Source: an uncultured Clostridium sp.
GTDB lineage: Bacteria > Bacillota > Clostridia > Clostridiales > Clostridiaceae
Assembly: GCA_934746785.1 (NCBI GenBank)
Contig: CAKVFO010000022.1
Span: forward strand, 1-29,068
Reading direction: 5' to 3'
DNA length: 29,068 nt
The translations under genes and the position numbers were made by a program. Below the pieces are notes generated by a model, which saw only the letters and a list, made by a program, of their open reading frames with translations, did not search any database and was not told where the DNA came from. Below are positions 1-7,338 of the stretch, piece after piece (the stretch's first letter is position 1; every line of letters begins with the position of its first letter).

Positions 1-541
1 TTCTTAATGTCTGTACTAAAATCACTAATTCTTTAAACTCAAAAGCTGGAGCTTTAAATTCATCAGATACCACTTCCACATCACATGGTGATTTTCCTAT
101 TAATGATAGATTATCTATAATAAATTGTTCTATTTCTTCACAAACTGGAAAATAACAAACATTTTCCTTTACTAAAAGATCTCCAATTTTTTCTCTCTTT
201 ATTCCCAAAGACAACAACGCACCTAAATAATCTCTATGAGTTAAATTACTGAACTTTGATTTATTAGTCACCTTAATAATTTTATAAGGAAATGAACATT
301 CATATATATTATTAAAAGAAATCATTCTTCGTTCAGCTTCATCAAAAAAGCCATCCGAAGTTATAGGAAAAAATCTTTCCTTCATTTTATCCTCAAAAAA
401 TCTCCAAATATTTGGAGGATAAAAATGATTTCCAAAGAGAGGAATATCCCTCTCTTTGGACAAACTATACTTTTCATATAAATTAATAATTTCTGCTTTA
501 TCTTGTTCCCCAAAGAACTTTAATATATCAAGTTTATTCAT
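1..541 (-). CDS. ylmH: YlmH, S4-domain RNA-binding protein (3' end cut by window edge)
   Basis: The reading frame is open from the ATG at 541 to the window edge and gives 180 residues, starting MNKLDILKFFGEQDKAEI and ending EFKELVILVQTLR. This is the N-terminal part of YlmH. The C-terminal S4 RNA-binding domain should lie beyond position 1. The family is the last member of the ylmE-sepF-ylmG-ylmH string next to division genes in Firmicutes, and YlmH has been linked to ribosome-associated quality control in Bacillus. The gene starts 6 bases after the ylmG stop codon. No good Shine-Dalgarno lies at normal distance; AAAGTGGTG, about 25 bases upstream, is the nearest purine-rich run, so translation may be coupled to ylmG. 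Identity is sure from context and sequence; the start is only fairly sure. Confidence 0.85.
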   Translation of the reverse strand, partial: MNKLDILKFFGEQDKAEIINLYEKYSLSKERDIPLFGNHFYPPNIWRFFEDKMKERFFPITSDGFFDEAERRMISFNNIYECSFPYKIIKVTNKSKFSNLTHRDYLGALLSLGIKREKIGDLLVKENVCYFPVCEEIEQFIIDNLSLIGKSPCDVEVVSDEFKAPAFEFKELVILVQTLR

Positions 542-547
542 AACATA

Positions 548-805
548 TTAAAATAGTATAAACACCACTTTTTGAATTATACCCAATGTTATAATTGCTA
601 ATATTGGTGATATATCTATTGGTGTATCTCCCAAAAATTTATATTGAAGTCTTCTAAAAGGTTCTAATATAGGAGCTGTAATACTTCTAATTATATTCAT
701 CACTTCACTGTCACCTCTAACTATCCAGGATAATATACACTCAATAATTATTAATAACTCAATTATATTTATAAGTGATGAAATTGCTCTTGGAATTAAT
801 CCCAT
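548..805 (-). CDS. ylmG: YlmG/YggT family small membrane protein
   Basis: An 85-residue hydrophobic protein with two likely membrane segments, one near residues 5-26 and one at the C-terminus (about 64-84). Between them is the family motif around PILEPFRRL. YggT/YlmG proteins are single-repeat membrane proteins of poorly defined role; relatives in chloroplasts and cyanobacteria affect nucleoid or division-site organisation. It sits between sepF (8 bases upstream) and ylmH (6 bases downstream), the usual order in Firmicutes, and surely shares their transcript. The Shine-Dalgarno AAAGG lies close to the ATG, just after the sepF stop. Confidence 0.88.
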   Translation of the reverse strand: MGLIPRAISSLINIIELLIIIECILSWIVRGDSEVMNIIRSITAPILEPFRRLQYKFLGDTPIDISPILAIITLGIIQKVVFILF

Positions 806-813
806 AATACCTT

Positions 814-1275
814 TTACTTACTCCAGTTAAACATTGCTTTAGAGCTTAATTCACTTTTTAATTCATTACTAACTTCAACATTAGAAGGAGCTAAAAGATA
901 TACTCCTCTTTCAATTTCTTGTAATTCTCCCCCTAAAGCATAGCAAGAACCACTAATAAAATCTAATAATCTTTGGGCAATTCTATTTTCTAATGCTGTA
1001 GTATTTACTACAACTATTCTTCTTGATTTTAAAGCATCACTTATTTCAGTAGCCTCTTCATATGCTAAAGGCTTTACTACTGTTACTTTTGGTGCTGCAG
1101 CACTATGAATATTAACTACCTTTCCTGTTTTTTTATTTCCTTGTATTACAGGTTCAATCCCTATTTCTTCCTCTTCTTCTTGGTTTTCTACATCATCATA
1201 TTCATCATACTCATCGTAATCTTCATATTCTCCAAATCCTAAAAATGATTTAACCTTTGTCATTACATTACTCAT
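814..1275 (-). CDS. sepF: Cell division protein SepF
   Basis: A 153-residue cytosolic division protein. The N-terminus (about 1-13, including VKSFLGFG) fits the membrane-targeting amphipathic helix. Residues 14-40 form a very acidic linker rich in D, E and Y. The SepF core at about 62-150 contains VVKPLAYEEA, RRIVVVNTTAL and the conserved stretch RLLDFISGSCYALGG. SepF tethers FtsZ filaments to the membrane and helps to shape the septum, partly overlapping FtsA; neither ftsA nor ftsZ is in this window. The start is supported by AGGAGGA 7 bases before the ATG. The gene overlaps the end of ylmE by 8 bases, which suggests translational coupling. Confidence 0.95.
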   Translation of the reverse strand: MSNVMTKVKSFLGFGEYEDYDEYDEYDDVENQEEEEEIGIEPVIQGNKKTGKVVNIHSAAAPKVTVVKPLAYEEATEISDALKSRRIVVVNTTALENRIAQRLLDFISGSCYALGGELQEIERGVYLLAPSNVEVSNELKSELSSKAMFNWSK

Positions 1276-1948
1276 TACTTGTTCCTCCTAAATTATAAAT
1301 TCTCTTTCCAAATATGCCTTCACCAATTCTAACCAAAGTTGATCCTTCTTCAATAGCAATCTTATAATCATGTGTCATTCCCATTGAAAGAATCTCCATA
1401 GTTATATTTTTAAATTTTCTAACTTTTAAATCATCAAAAATTTTCTTTGTTTCCTTAAAGTACTTACGATTTTCTTCATCATTACCTTTTGGAATTATAA
1501 CCATGATACCTTTAGCCTTAACATATTTACATTTTTCAATCTCTACAATAAGTGCTTCAAGATCTTCAATAAATACCCCACTTTTACTTTCTTCCCTACC
1601 TATATTAATTTGAATTAATACATTTGCAGTTTCATTACTTTTCCCAAATTCATTTTCAATTTTTTGTAATAATTTAATACTTGAAAGTGAATGAATCAAA
1701 TCAACCTTACCAACAATATATTTTACCTTATTAGTTTGTAATTTACCTATTAAATGCCAGTGTACATCATCATGAAAGCTTTCTTGTTTCTTCAACATTT
1801 CCTGTACTTTGTTCTCTCCAAAGTCTCTCATTCCTGCTTGATATGCTTCTTCTAAAGATTCAAGCGGTTTAGTTTTAGACACTGCTAAAAGTTTAACTGA
1901 CTTTGGTATTTCTTTTTTTAAAACTTCTATATTCTTACTTATACTCAT
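1268..1948 (-). CDS. ylmE: YggS/PLPBP family pyridoxal-phosphate homeostasis protein
   Basis: A 226-residue alanine-racemase-like TIM-barrel protein without racemase partner domains. The PLP-binding lysine is expected to be K25 in LLAVSKTKP. Other family marks are DFGENKVQE, WHLIGKLQTNK, the QINIGREESKSG stretch and SMGMTHDY, with a C-terminal phosphate-binding SxLVRIGEGIFG segment. The family buffers PLP in the cytosol and affects amino-acid and keto-acid balance. Length is normal. The start is supported by AAAGGGGG 8 bases before the ATG. It is the first gene of the ylmE-sepF-ylmG-ylmH string, 95 bases after the DUF881 gene, and that gap carries a sigma-H-like promoter. Confidence 0.92.
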   Translation of the reverse strand: MSISKNIEVLKKEIPKSVKLLAVSKTKPLESLEEAYQAGMRDFGENKVQEMLKKQESFHDDVHWHLIGKLQTNKVKYIVGKVDLIHSLSSIKLLQKIENEFGKSNETANVLIQINIGREESKSGVFIEDLEALIVEIEKCKYVKAKGIMVIIPKGNDEENRKYFKETKKIFDDLKVRKFKNITMEILSMGMTHDYKIAIEEGSTLVRIGEGIFGKRIYNLGGTSNE

Positions 1949-1986
1949 ATATTTTGCCCCCTTTGGGTAAGTAACCTAGTTATTAT

Positions 1987-2013
1987 ATTCTGCATAAACC
2001 TCAAATTTCCTTC
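1987..2013 (-). promoter_or_regulatory. Candidate sigma-H promoter of ylmE-sepF-ylmG-ylmH
   Basis: On the minus strand GAAGGAAAT (2013-2005) is followed after 11 bases by GCAGAAT (1993-1987). From memory the Bacillus sigma-H consensus is RNAGGAWWW, 11-12 bases, RNNGAAT, and every defined position matches. A TATAAT (1988-1983) overlaps the -10 but has no good sigma-A -35 at 16-18 bases. The element lies about 40 bases before the ylmE ATG. No terminator is evident between the DUF881 gene and this site, so read-through may also occur. This is consensus matching only. Confidence 0.45.
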
Positions 2014-2043
2014 ATAAATAAAAGTAATTTTAATATTTAATAC

Positions 2044-2772
2044 CTACTTTTTTATATATTCTTTTGCATATTTCATTTCTTGAGCATTAGCTGCTTTCAT
2101 AACAATGTTATCTTTTAATTCTAACTGTACAGAAAGCCCTCTAATCTCTAGTCTTCTCAAACAACTTCCATCTTCTAAAAGCATTGTTTTCATAGATTCA
2201 GCATCTCCAATAGCATAAATATTAAATGGAGCAGCTACCATATCACCATCTTCAAATTCTAAAAAGGCATATTTACAAGTAAGTGCAGATAATGGAGAAA
2301 TTCTATGTTCATTAATTGAAATAGCTTCTGCACCTACAGATTTTAATTCATTTAATATTGAAAACATATCAGAGTCATGAAGAGTCTTATTTTTCAAATC
2401 TCGTTCTGAATCTACTTTATTATTAAATACACCATCATTAATAATAATTACAATTCCTTCTCCTGAAACTTCATCCATTCCTGTAATCATACCATACTTA
2501 GACAATTCATATTTCATATCTGCTAATACGTCTGCATTATTCTGTCCTTCATTTGTATACTTTGTAATCTTCTCTTGATACTCACTATTATCTGACTTAA
2601 GACTTCCTATTTCCTTAAGCAGTTTATTTTTAGTTTCAATAGCTTTTTGATATTCCTTTGTATTTAATCTTAATGAATCATTAAATCCTTCAAAATTAAA
2701 ATTTCCTGTTATCAAAAAGCCTAGCGCTACAGTAGAAATGAAAATCACAGCCTTAGCTTTTATATTTTTCAT
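2044..2772 (-). CDS. DUF881 family membrane-anchored protein (second copy)
   Basis: A 242-residue protein with one N-terminal membrane anchor (about 7-24), a predicted coiled coil (about 40-75, ending in KYTNEGQNN) and a C-terminal DUF881 domain. Typical stretches are GEGIVIIINDG, DMFSILNELKSVGAEAISINEHRI and a final EYIKK. The family corresponds to Bacillus YlxW/YlxX, encoded beside sbp and divIB; no biochemical role is established. It follows sbp by 9 bases and has GAGGTG 5 bases before its ATG. It is a divergent paralogue of the DUF881 gene at 3138-3866, on the other side of sbp. An extracytoplasmic domain near the septum is an inference from membrane topology and context. Confidence 0.88.
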   Translation of the reverse strand: MKNIKAKAVIFISTVALGFLITGNFNFEGFNDSLRLNTKEYQKAIETKNKLLKEIGSLKSDNSEYQEKITKYTNEGQNNADVLADMKYELSKYGMITGMDEVSGEGIVIIINDGVFNNKVDSERDLKNKTLHDSDMFSILNELKSVGAEAISINEHRISPLSALTCKYAFLEFEDGDMVAAPFNIYAIGDAESMKTMLLEDGSCLRRLEIRGLSVQLELKDNIVMKAANAQEMKYAKEYIKK

Positions 2773-2781
2773 TTAAACACC

Positions 2782-3123
2782 TCAGCGTTTCGATTTTGCT
2801 TTTTCAATTATTATTCTTCTAATAACAGCAAAATTATCAAATATTCTACTACCAAATACTATTACTGCTGCTATGTAAATCGGTATTCCTAGTTTATCAC
2901 CAAGATAAGCTAAAAGTGCTGCTAATATTGCATTTCCAAAAAAACCTGATATAAAAATATTAGCTTGAAAGTTTTTTGATAAATTTGCTTTAAGCGCACC
3001 AAAAACCGAGTCCAAACATGCTAAAATTGCTACAGACATATATGGAGAAAATTTTTCTGGTATATTAACATCCACAATAAATCCTAATATTATGCCTAAC
3101 AATAATCCTATTCCAGCTACCAT
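2782..3123 (-). CDS. sbp: Small basic protein Sbp (DUF1290)
   Basis: A 113-residue hydrophobic protein that begins MVAGIGLLLGIILGFIVDVNIP and ends with the basic tail RRIIIEKAKSKR. Three or four membrane segments are likely (about 2-18, 25-45, 55-75, 78-98). It matches the Sbp/DUF1290 family found between ylxX and ftsA in Bacillus. Its function is unknown. The start is well supported by a GGGGGGA Shine-Dalgarno. It lies between two DUF881 genes with gaps of 9 and 14 bases, so all three are surely co-transcribed and may act together. Confidence 0.9.
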   Translation of the reverse strand: MVAGIGLLLGIILGFIVDVNIPEKFSPYMSVAILACLDSVFGALKANLSKNFQANIFISGFFGNAILAALLAYLGDKLGIPIYIAAVIVFGSRIFDNFAVIRRIIIEKAKSKR

Positions 3124-3137
3124 ACTTATCCCCCCTA

Positions 3138-3866
3138 CTAATTTATCGGATTTATATAATCATTTTTTAGCGTTTGAGTTGTTTTATTAATCTGCAATTC
3201 ATCAACTTGTTTCACTTCTACATCATAATTTGCAAGAGAACCAGTTGTCAAATTATAGTCAGATTGAAATCTCACTCCCACATTAAGTTTAGTCTTATCG
3301 CCAATAGCCTTTATTTCAATTTTTTCCTTAGGACTGACCTTTCCTGCTGAACCTATCCATAAATAGTTACTAGAAGATTTTATACCTGTTTGCGGAGTAA
3401 TTCTAAAATCATTTATAGACACTGCCTCTGCTTTTGAAAACCACAATAAATTAATTATATTAATTATCTCATTTTCAGATAAATTAGTACTACTATCATT
3501 AGATGCATTAGAACTAAATATATTAGTTTTTGGAGTTATTGTTATTATAATTCCTGACCCTTCAACATCTACAAGCCCGAGCTGCATTCTAGCTGTATCT
3601 AATTGTGTTTTAATCCCTCTTTCAATTTCCCCTTCTTCAGCAGCATTTTCTTCAATTTTCTTTACTTCCTCACTAAGCTCTGCGTTAATTTTCACAAGTT
3701 GCTCTTTTTCCTTTTTTAAGCTTTCAACTTCATCTATAATATTAGAATTACTATAGTCCTCTTTCCCATTGTCATTCTTAGATAAGACTTTAAATTGATA
3801 TGCTAATAAAAAACCTAATATTGCGCAAACTAATGCTACTGTTGCTTGAGACGCAGTTTTTTTCAT
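3138..3866 (-). CDS. DUF881 family membrane-anchored protein (first copy)
   Basis: A 242-residue protein with an N-terminal signal-anchor (about 7-26), a coiled coil (about 43-75, rich in K and E) and a C-terminal DUF881 domain with GSGIIITITP, NIINLLWFSKAEAVSINDFRI and NVGVRFQSDYNLTTGSLANYDVEVKQ. It lies 15 bases after ftsQ and 14 bases before sbp. AGGAGGGG lies 4 bases before its ATG. It has the same length as the second DUF881 protein but differs clearly in sequence, so the duplication looks old. The role is unknown; position in the dcw cluster points to division or envelope work. Confidence 0.88.
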   Translation of the reverse strand: MKKTASQATVALVCAILGFLLAYQFKVLSKNDNGKEDYSNSNIIDEVESLKKEKEQLVKINAELSEEVKKIEENAAEEGEIERGIKTQLDTARMQLGLVDVEGSGIIITITPKTNIFSSNASNDSSTNLSENEIINIINLLWFSKAEAVSINDFRITPQTGIKSSSNYLWIGSAGKVSPKEKIEIKAIGDKTKLNVGVRFQSDYNLTTGSLANYDVEVKQVDELQINKTTQTLKNDYINPIN

Positions 3867-3881
3867 TATACCCCTCCTATA

Positions 3882-4628
3882 TTATTCAAAATCTGGTGAA
3901 CCATTAAAATTAACCTTAATATACTTTTTAACAACACCTTTATCGTAAATAAGAGCAGCTGTTTTAATCTTATTTATTATATTCTCATCACTGCCTAAAT
4001 ACACTTCTATATTATTAAAATAACATTTTATATCTGACAAATCAGATATATCTATACTTGTAACTTTTACATTTTCAAATTGCTCTTTCAAAAATTCCTG
4101 TACTTTATAAATATTTTTTAAAATATCCTTTTCTCTTTCAGAATCACTAATTTTTTCTCCTATACTTTTTCCTATACAATCAATTCCTTTTATTTCAATC
4201 ATATTATCACTCTTTAGTGCATCAACTTCTTCAATATACATCATTTCATCACTAATAACGTTATATTTATTTCCTTGTCTATTATAAAATAATGCTGTTT
4301 TTTCTTTAATTGTTAAAGCAAGCGTACTTGGATATGACTTTTTCATCTTTATATCTTCTATATAATAATTATCTCCAAATATATCTTTTAACTTTTTATT
4401 GGAGAGAAAAACCAAGTTGCTTCCTTTTAGACTTTCTGCTTTTTCATTTACATATTCCTCAGTAAGTAAATTTTTATTATTCAACACTACCTTTTTTATA
4501 TTAAAAATATCAGTATATGTTATAACAATAACTCCACATAATATAAAAAATATTGATAATAAAATTGCTTTCTTTATTCTTCTATTTTTTCTTGCTTTTT
4601 TTATGTATTCATTATTTGTACTTACCAT
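3882..4628 (-). CDS. ftsQ: Cell division protein FtsQ/DivIB
   Basis: A bitopic division protein of about 248 residues. It has a basic cytoplasmic tail (KKARKNRRIKK), one membrane segment (about 22-40 in LLSIFFILCGVIVITY) and a POTRA-type region starting FNIKKVVLNNKNLLTEEYV, followed by the beta domain with YPSTLALTIKEKTALFY. FtsQ/DivIB scaffolds FtsL, FtsB/DivIC and the septal synthase FtsW-PBP. An upstream in-frame ATG at 4634 touches the AGGG motif directly, whereas the ATG at 4628 has it at 6 bases, so I chose 4628. It is the first gene after the MITE-like element and heads the ftsQ-DUF881-sbp-DUF881 group. The protein ends in FNGSPDFE. Confidence 0.9.
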   Translation of the reverse strand: MVSTNNEYIKKARKNRRIKKAILLSIFFILCGVIVITYTDIFNIKKVVLNNKNLLTEEYVNEKAESLKGSNLVFLSNKKLKDIFGDNYYIEDIKMKKSYPSTLALTIKEKTALFYNRQGNKYNVISDEMMYIEEVDALKSDNMIEIKGIDCIGKSIGEKISDSEREKDILKNIYKVQEFLKEQFENVKVTSIDISDLSDIKCYFNNIEVYLGSDENIINKIKTAALIYDKGVVKKYIKVNFNGSPDFE

Positions 4629-4742
4629 AATCATCCCTATCCCATATAATTTTCATAATATGCTATGAATATAATAACACTTAATCATACTAATTTCATT
4701 ATAATTTTAGAAAAAGAAAGAAATAAAATTACTATTTTTAGC

Positions 4743-4771
4743 CTATTACTAATTTTCATATTAGAAGTCAA
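4743..4771 (-). promoter_or_regulatory. Weak candidate promoter upstream of ftsQ
   Basis: Minus strand TTGACT (4771-4766), 17 bases, then TAATAG (4748-4743). The -35 is good (5 of 6) but the -10 is poor (3 of 6). A second possible -10, TATTAT, lies nearer ftsQ. The site is between the MITE-like element and ftsQ, where a new promoter would be useful if the element interrupts read-through from ftsW. Low confidence. Confidence 0.25.
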
Positions 4772-4823
4772 ATAATAATCAGCCTTTCATTTCAAAAAAT
4801 TTTTGAATCTATGTATATTAATA

Positions 4824-5147
4824 AAAAGGGACTGTATCAAAAGCATTTACCCTAAATATGTTCTCGTAAAAAAAGATAAAATAATCTGCGAAGTATAGCA
4901 TTTTCATAAAGATTAGAATTTCATTTCATAAATTTCACTTGAAGTTGAAAAAATAGACAACTTATAAAGAATAACTAAGGTTTTACTGTTTGAGCACAGC
5001 GAGTTTAAAACCTTTAGCATAAAGTAAAATTAAGCAATAGAAATTATCCCCTGATCAAACTAGTCTATACGTAGCAAATTATTTTATCTTTTTTGATATC
5101 AGAACATCTTTTGAGTAAAATATATCTTTTTAATACATCCCCCTTTT
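4824..5147. mobile_element. MITE-like non-coding element with long imperfect terminal inverted repeats
   Basis: The stretch between ftsQ and ftsW has no gene but has inverted ends. The left end (4824-4898) starts AAAAAGGGACTGTATCAAAA. The complement of the right end (5147-5065) starts AAAAGGGGGATGTATTAAAA. Inner parts also match: ATGTTCT, AAAAAAGATAAAATAAT and GTATAG. Inside, CTAAGGTTTTA (4975-4985) pairs with TAAAACCTTTAG (5006-5017) around TGTTTGAGCACAGCGAGTT, a motif I recall as a recurring clostridial repeat. There is no transposase. The termini resemble IS1182-type ends from memory. ATCTATGTAT (4807-4816) and ATCTATATGAT (5148-5158) flank it as a possible degenerate target duplication. 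The remaining bases, 4629-4823 and 5148-5187, hold only a weak promoter candidate and AT-rich sequence. A structured RNA is the alternative. Confidence 0.6.
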
Positions 5148-5187
5148 ATCTATATGATAAAATCACTAATTATTCAATATTTTTTTA

Positions 5188-6306
5188 TCAATCATCACTC
5201 TTTTTCTGTCTTGATATATTTAATAATATCCCCATAGCTGCCATTGTTATAGCCAAAGATGTACCACCATAACTTATAAAAGGTAAGGGTACTCCTGTTA
5301 CAGGCATTGATCCTGTAACAACTGCAATATTTATAATTGTTTGAACAGCAATTACAGATGTAATTCCAACAGCTAATAGCATTCCATAAGAATCCCTCGC
5401 ATTTAACGCAACTTTTATTCCACGCCAAATAAGTATCATGAATACACTTATAATTGCCAAGCATCCAACTAAGCCTAATTCTTCACCAATTATTGAAAAA
5501 ATAAAATCATTATGTGGTTCAGGCATATATAATGTTTTTTGTCTTGACTGCCCTAAGCCTAAACCTAATAACCCTCCTGCTCCTAATGCATAAAAAGATT
5601 GTATAAGTTGATATCCATCTCCTGCCGCATCCTTCCATGGATTTATGAAATTTAACATTCTTTTTCTTCTGTATTCAGGTATTAATGCAAAGGCAAATGC
5701 TGCTGAAACTAATGTTGGCATTACATATCCAAATAGATGTTTTATTCTTCCTCCTGCTGCAAACAACATAATAAACGAAACAATCATTATTAAAGATGCA
5801 ATACTTAAATTTTTCTGTATTAATACTAGTCCTGCATAAAAACCTGACACAACTATATACGGTAAAATACCGGTCCAAAAATTTTTTATCTCATCTCCCT
5901 TTGAAGATAAATTTTTAGCCAAGAAAAATACTACAACATACTTTGTCAACTCTGATGGTTGAAAGGATAATGGTCCTAATTGAATCCATCTTTGAGCTCC
6001 ATTAACTGGTTCAAAAAGAAATACTAATAAAAGTAATGGAATTACTATTCCCATTAAAGGTAATGTTACTTTTTTTATTTTATGATAATCTACATTCATG
6101 AAAAAAAACATAGCTGCTATTCCTAGTGCAGATGAAAAAATTTGTTTTCTCAAAAATAATGTACTATCTTTAGCTTTAAACATTGCATAATAAGAACTTG
6201 CTGAATATACCATAACTATACCAACTGAAAGCAAGATAAGAACGCAATAAAACACGCCATAATCCATGCTTCCTAATTTTTTCTTTACCTTAATACCTCT
6301 ACCCAT
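5188..6306 (-). CDS. ftsW: FtsW/SpoVE family SEDS peptidoglycan glycosyltransferase
   Basis: A 372-residue SEDS polymerase with about ten membrane segments that polymerises lipid II with a class B penicillin-binding protein. Family marks are VMVYSASSYY (32-41), NGAQRWIQLGPLSFQPSELTK (102-122), FINPWKDAAGDGYQLIQS (220-237), GLGLGQSRQKTLYMPEPHNDFIF with the conserved Asp at about 267, and the C-terminal PVTGVPLPFISYGGTSL. It resembles Bacillus SpoVE closely over its length, so it may serve sporulation, division or both; the locus has only one such gene. The motif usually written QPDLGTA reads QKNLSIA (164-170), a variant I associate with clostridia. GGAGGA lies 8 bases before the ATG. It follows mraY by 24 bases. 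murD and murG, often near it, are absent. Confidence 0.92.
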   Translation of the reverse strand: MGRGIKVKKKLGSMDYGVFYCVLILLSVGIVMVYSASSYYAMFKAKDSTLFLRKQIFSSALGIAAMFFFMNVDYHKIKKVTLPLMGIVIPLLLLVFLFEPVNGAQRWIQLGPLSFQPSELTKYVVVFFLAKNLSSKGDEIKNFWTGILPYIVVSGFYAGLVLIQKNLSIASLIMIVSFIMLFAAGGRIKHLFGYVMPTLVSAAFAFALIPEYRRKRMLNFINPWKDAAGDGYQLIQSFYALGAGGLLGLGLGQSRQKTLYMPEPHNDFIFSIIGEELGLVGCLAIISVFMILIWRGIKVALNARDSYGMLLAVGITSVIAVQTIINIAVVTGSMPVTGVPLPFISYGGTSLAITMAAMGILLNISRQKKSDD

Positions 6307-6330
6307 ATTATAAATCCTCCATTGTTTTAC

Positions 6331-7293
6331 TTATAGAGAGATAAAACCAATAATACATAAAATAAATGTTATAACTGAAAATACTGTAACTATTTTGACT
6401 TCTGACCAGCCACATTGTTCAAAATGATGATGAATTGGTGACATCTTAAATACTCTTTTTCCTGTCAATTTAAATGAAGTAACTTGAATAATTACTGATA
6501 AAGTTTCCATAACATAAATACCACCTACAATTATGATTAAGAAAGGTGATTTTAGCACAAGCATTAATGTGGCTATTGCTCCCCCTAAAGCTAGAGATCC
6601 TGTATCTCCCATAAACACTTTAGCTGGAAAAGCATTAAATTTTAAGAATCCTAATAAAGCACCAATTAATCCTGAAGTAAATACACTTACACTAATCATA
6701 TCAACTTTATAAGCAAATATAGCAAAGAACGTTAAGACTAAAATCGTAACTGATGCTGCTAATCCATCTAATCCATCTGTTAAATTAACAGCATTTGTTA
6801 CTGCTGCAAAATAAAAAATTACAAAAGGTATATAAAGTATACCCATATTCCATTTAAAATCTACAAAAGGAATTGAAACTGATGTTCCTAAAACCTTATA
6901 ACCATATATAGCTATTGCAATTGAAAAAATTATTTGTAAAGTGAATTTTTGTCCTGCTTTTAGCCCTTCATTATCTTTATGAATTATTTTTAATAAATCA
7001 TCTAAGAATCCTATAATTCCAAAGGCAAGAGTTCCATAAAGCACTATCATAGCTTTGTCAGTTAATGAGTATCTCATACATATCATTACTATCACTATAG
7101 AGATAATAAATATTAATCCTCCTATAGTTGGAGTACCAGCTTTTTTTAAGTGACTTTTAGGTCCCTCTTTTCTAATATTTTGACCAAACTTTAATTTATG
7201 AAGTGCTGGTATTATTATTGGCCCTAGTATCAACGATACTACTAAACCTATTATAAATGCTATTAAAATTTTGTTGTTTAATAATTCCCCCAT
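6331..7293 (-). CDS. mraY: Phospho-N-acetylmuramoyl-pentapeptide transferase MraY
   Basis: A 320-residue integral membrane enzyme that moves phospho-MurNAc-pentapeptide from UDP to undecaprenyl phosphate, forming lipid I. Visible motifs are GTPTIGGL (53-60), GFLDDLLK (95-102), NAVNLTDGLDGLA (167-179) with catalytic and Mg-binding Asp residues, FMGDTGSL (227-234) and SPIHHHFE (285-292). Ten membrane helices are expected and length is normal. It lies 45 bases after murF and 24 before ftsW. Its ATG is far (25 bases) from a perfect Shine-Dalgarno, with a hairpin in between (separate entry). No in-frame start lies closer, because a TAA sits two codons upstream of the ATG. Confidence 0.97.
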   Translation of the reverse strand: MGELLNNKILIAFIIGLVVSLILGPIIIPALHKLKFGQNIRKEGPKSHLKKAGTPTIGGLIFIISIVIVMICMRYSLTDKAMIVLYGTLAFGIIGFLDDLLKIIHKDNEGLKAGQKFTLQIIFSIAIAIYGYKVLGTSVSIPFVDFKWNMGILYIPFVIFYFAAVTNAVNLTDGLDGLAASVTILVLTFFAIFAYKVDMISVSVFTSGLIGALLGFLKFNAFPAKVFMGDTGSLALGGAIATLMLVLKSPFLIIIVGGIYVMETLSVIIQVTSFKLTGKRVFKMSPIHHHFEQCGWSEVKIVTVFSVITFILCIIGFISL

Positions 7294-7298
7294 GAGTT

Positions 7299-7328
7299 AC
7301 TGTCTAAATATAGACAGTTCACCTCCTT
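7299..7328 (-). promoter_or_regulatory. Shine-Dalgarno and hairpin in the mraY translation start region
   Basis: On the minus strand AAGGAGGTGA (7328-7319), a near-perfect anti-Shine-Dalgarno match, is followed directly by a perfect 8-bp hairpin, ACTGTCTA-TATT-TAGACAGT (7318-7299), then AACTC and the mraY ATG at 7293. Linear spacing is 25 bases, too far for normal initiation. Folding the hairpin would bring the effective spacing down to about 5 bases. Local structure may thus set or regulate mraY translation. Confidence 0.65.
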
Positions 7329-7338
7329 ACTATCTTTC

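Noticed and set aside
5195..5464. Cysteine- and tyrosine-rich 89-codon frame on the minus strand
   Set aside because: Alternate frame of ftsW; its odd composition comes from the out-of-frame reading.
5188..6306. Loss of the QPDLGTA motif in FtsW (QKNLSIA here) as a sign of an inactive or novel SEDS protein
   Set aside because: All other SEDS motifs, including the conserved Asp, are intact, and I recall similar variants in other clostridial FtsW/SpoVE proteins.
5188..7293. Missing murD and murG as a sign of deletion
   Set aside because: mraY and ftsW are 24 bases apart with intact signals. From memory, cluster I clostridia often carry these genes elsewhere, so this is probably the normal order.
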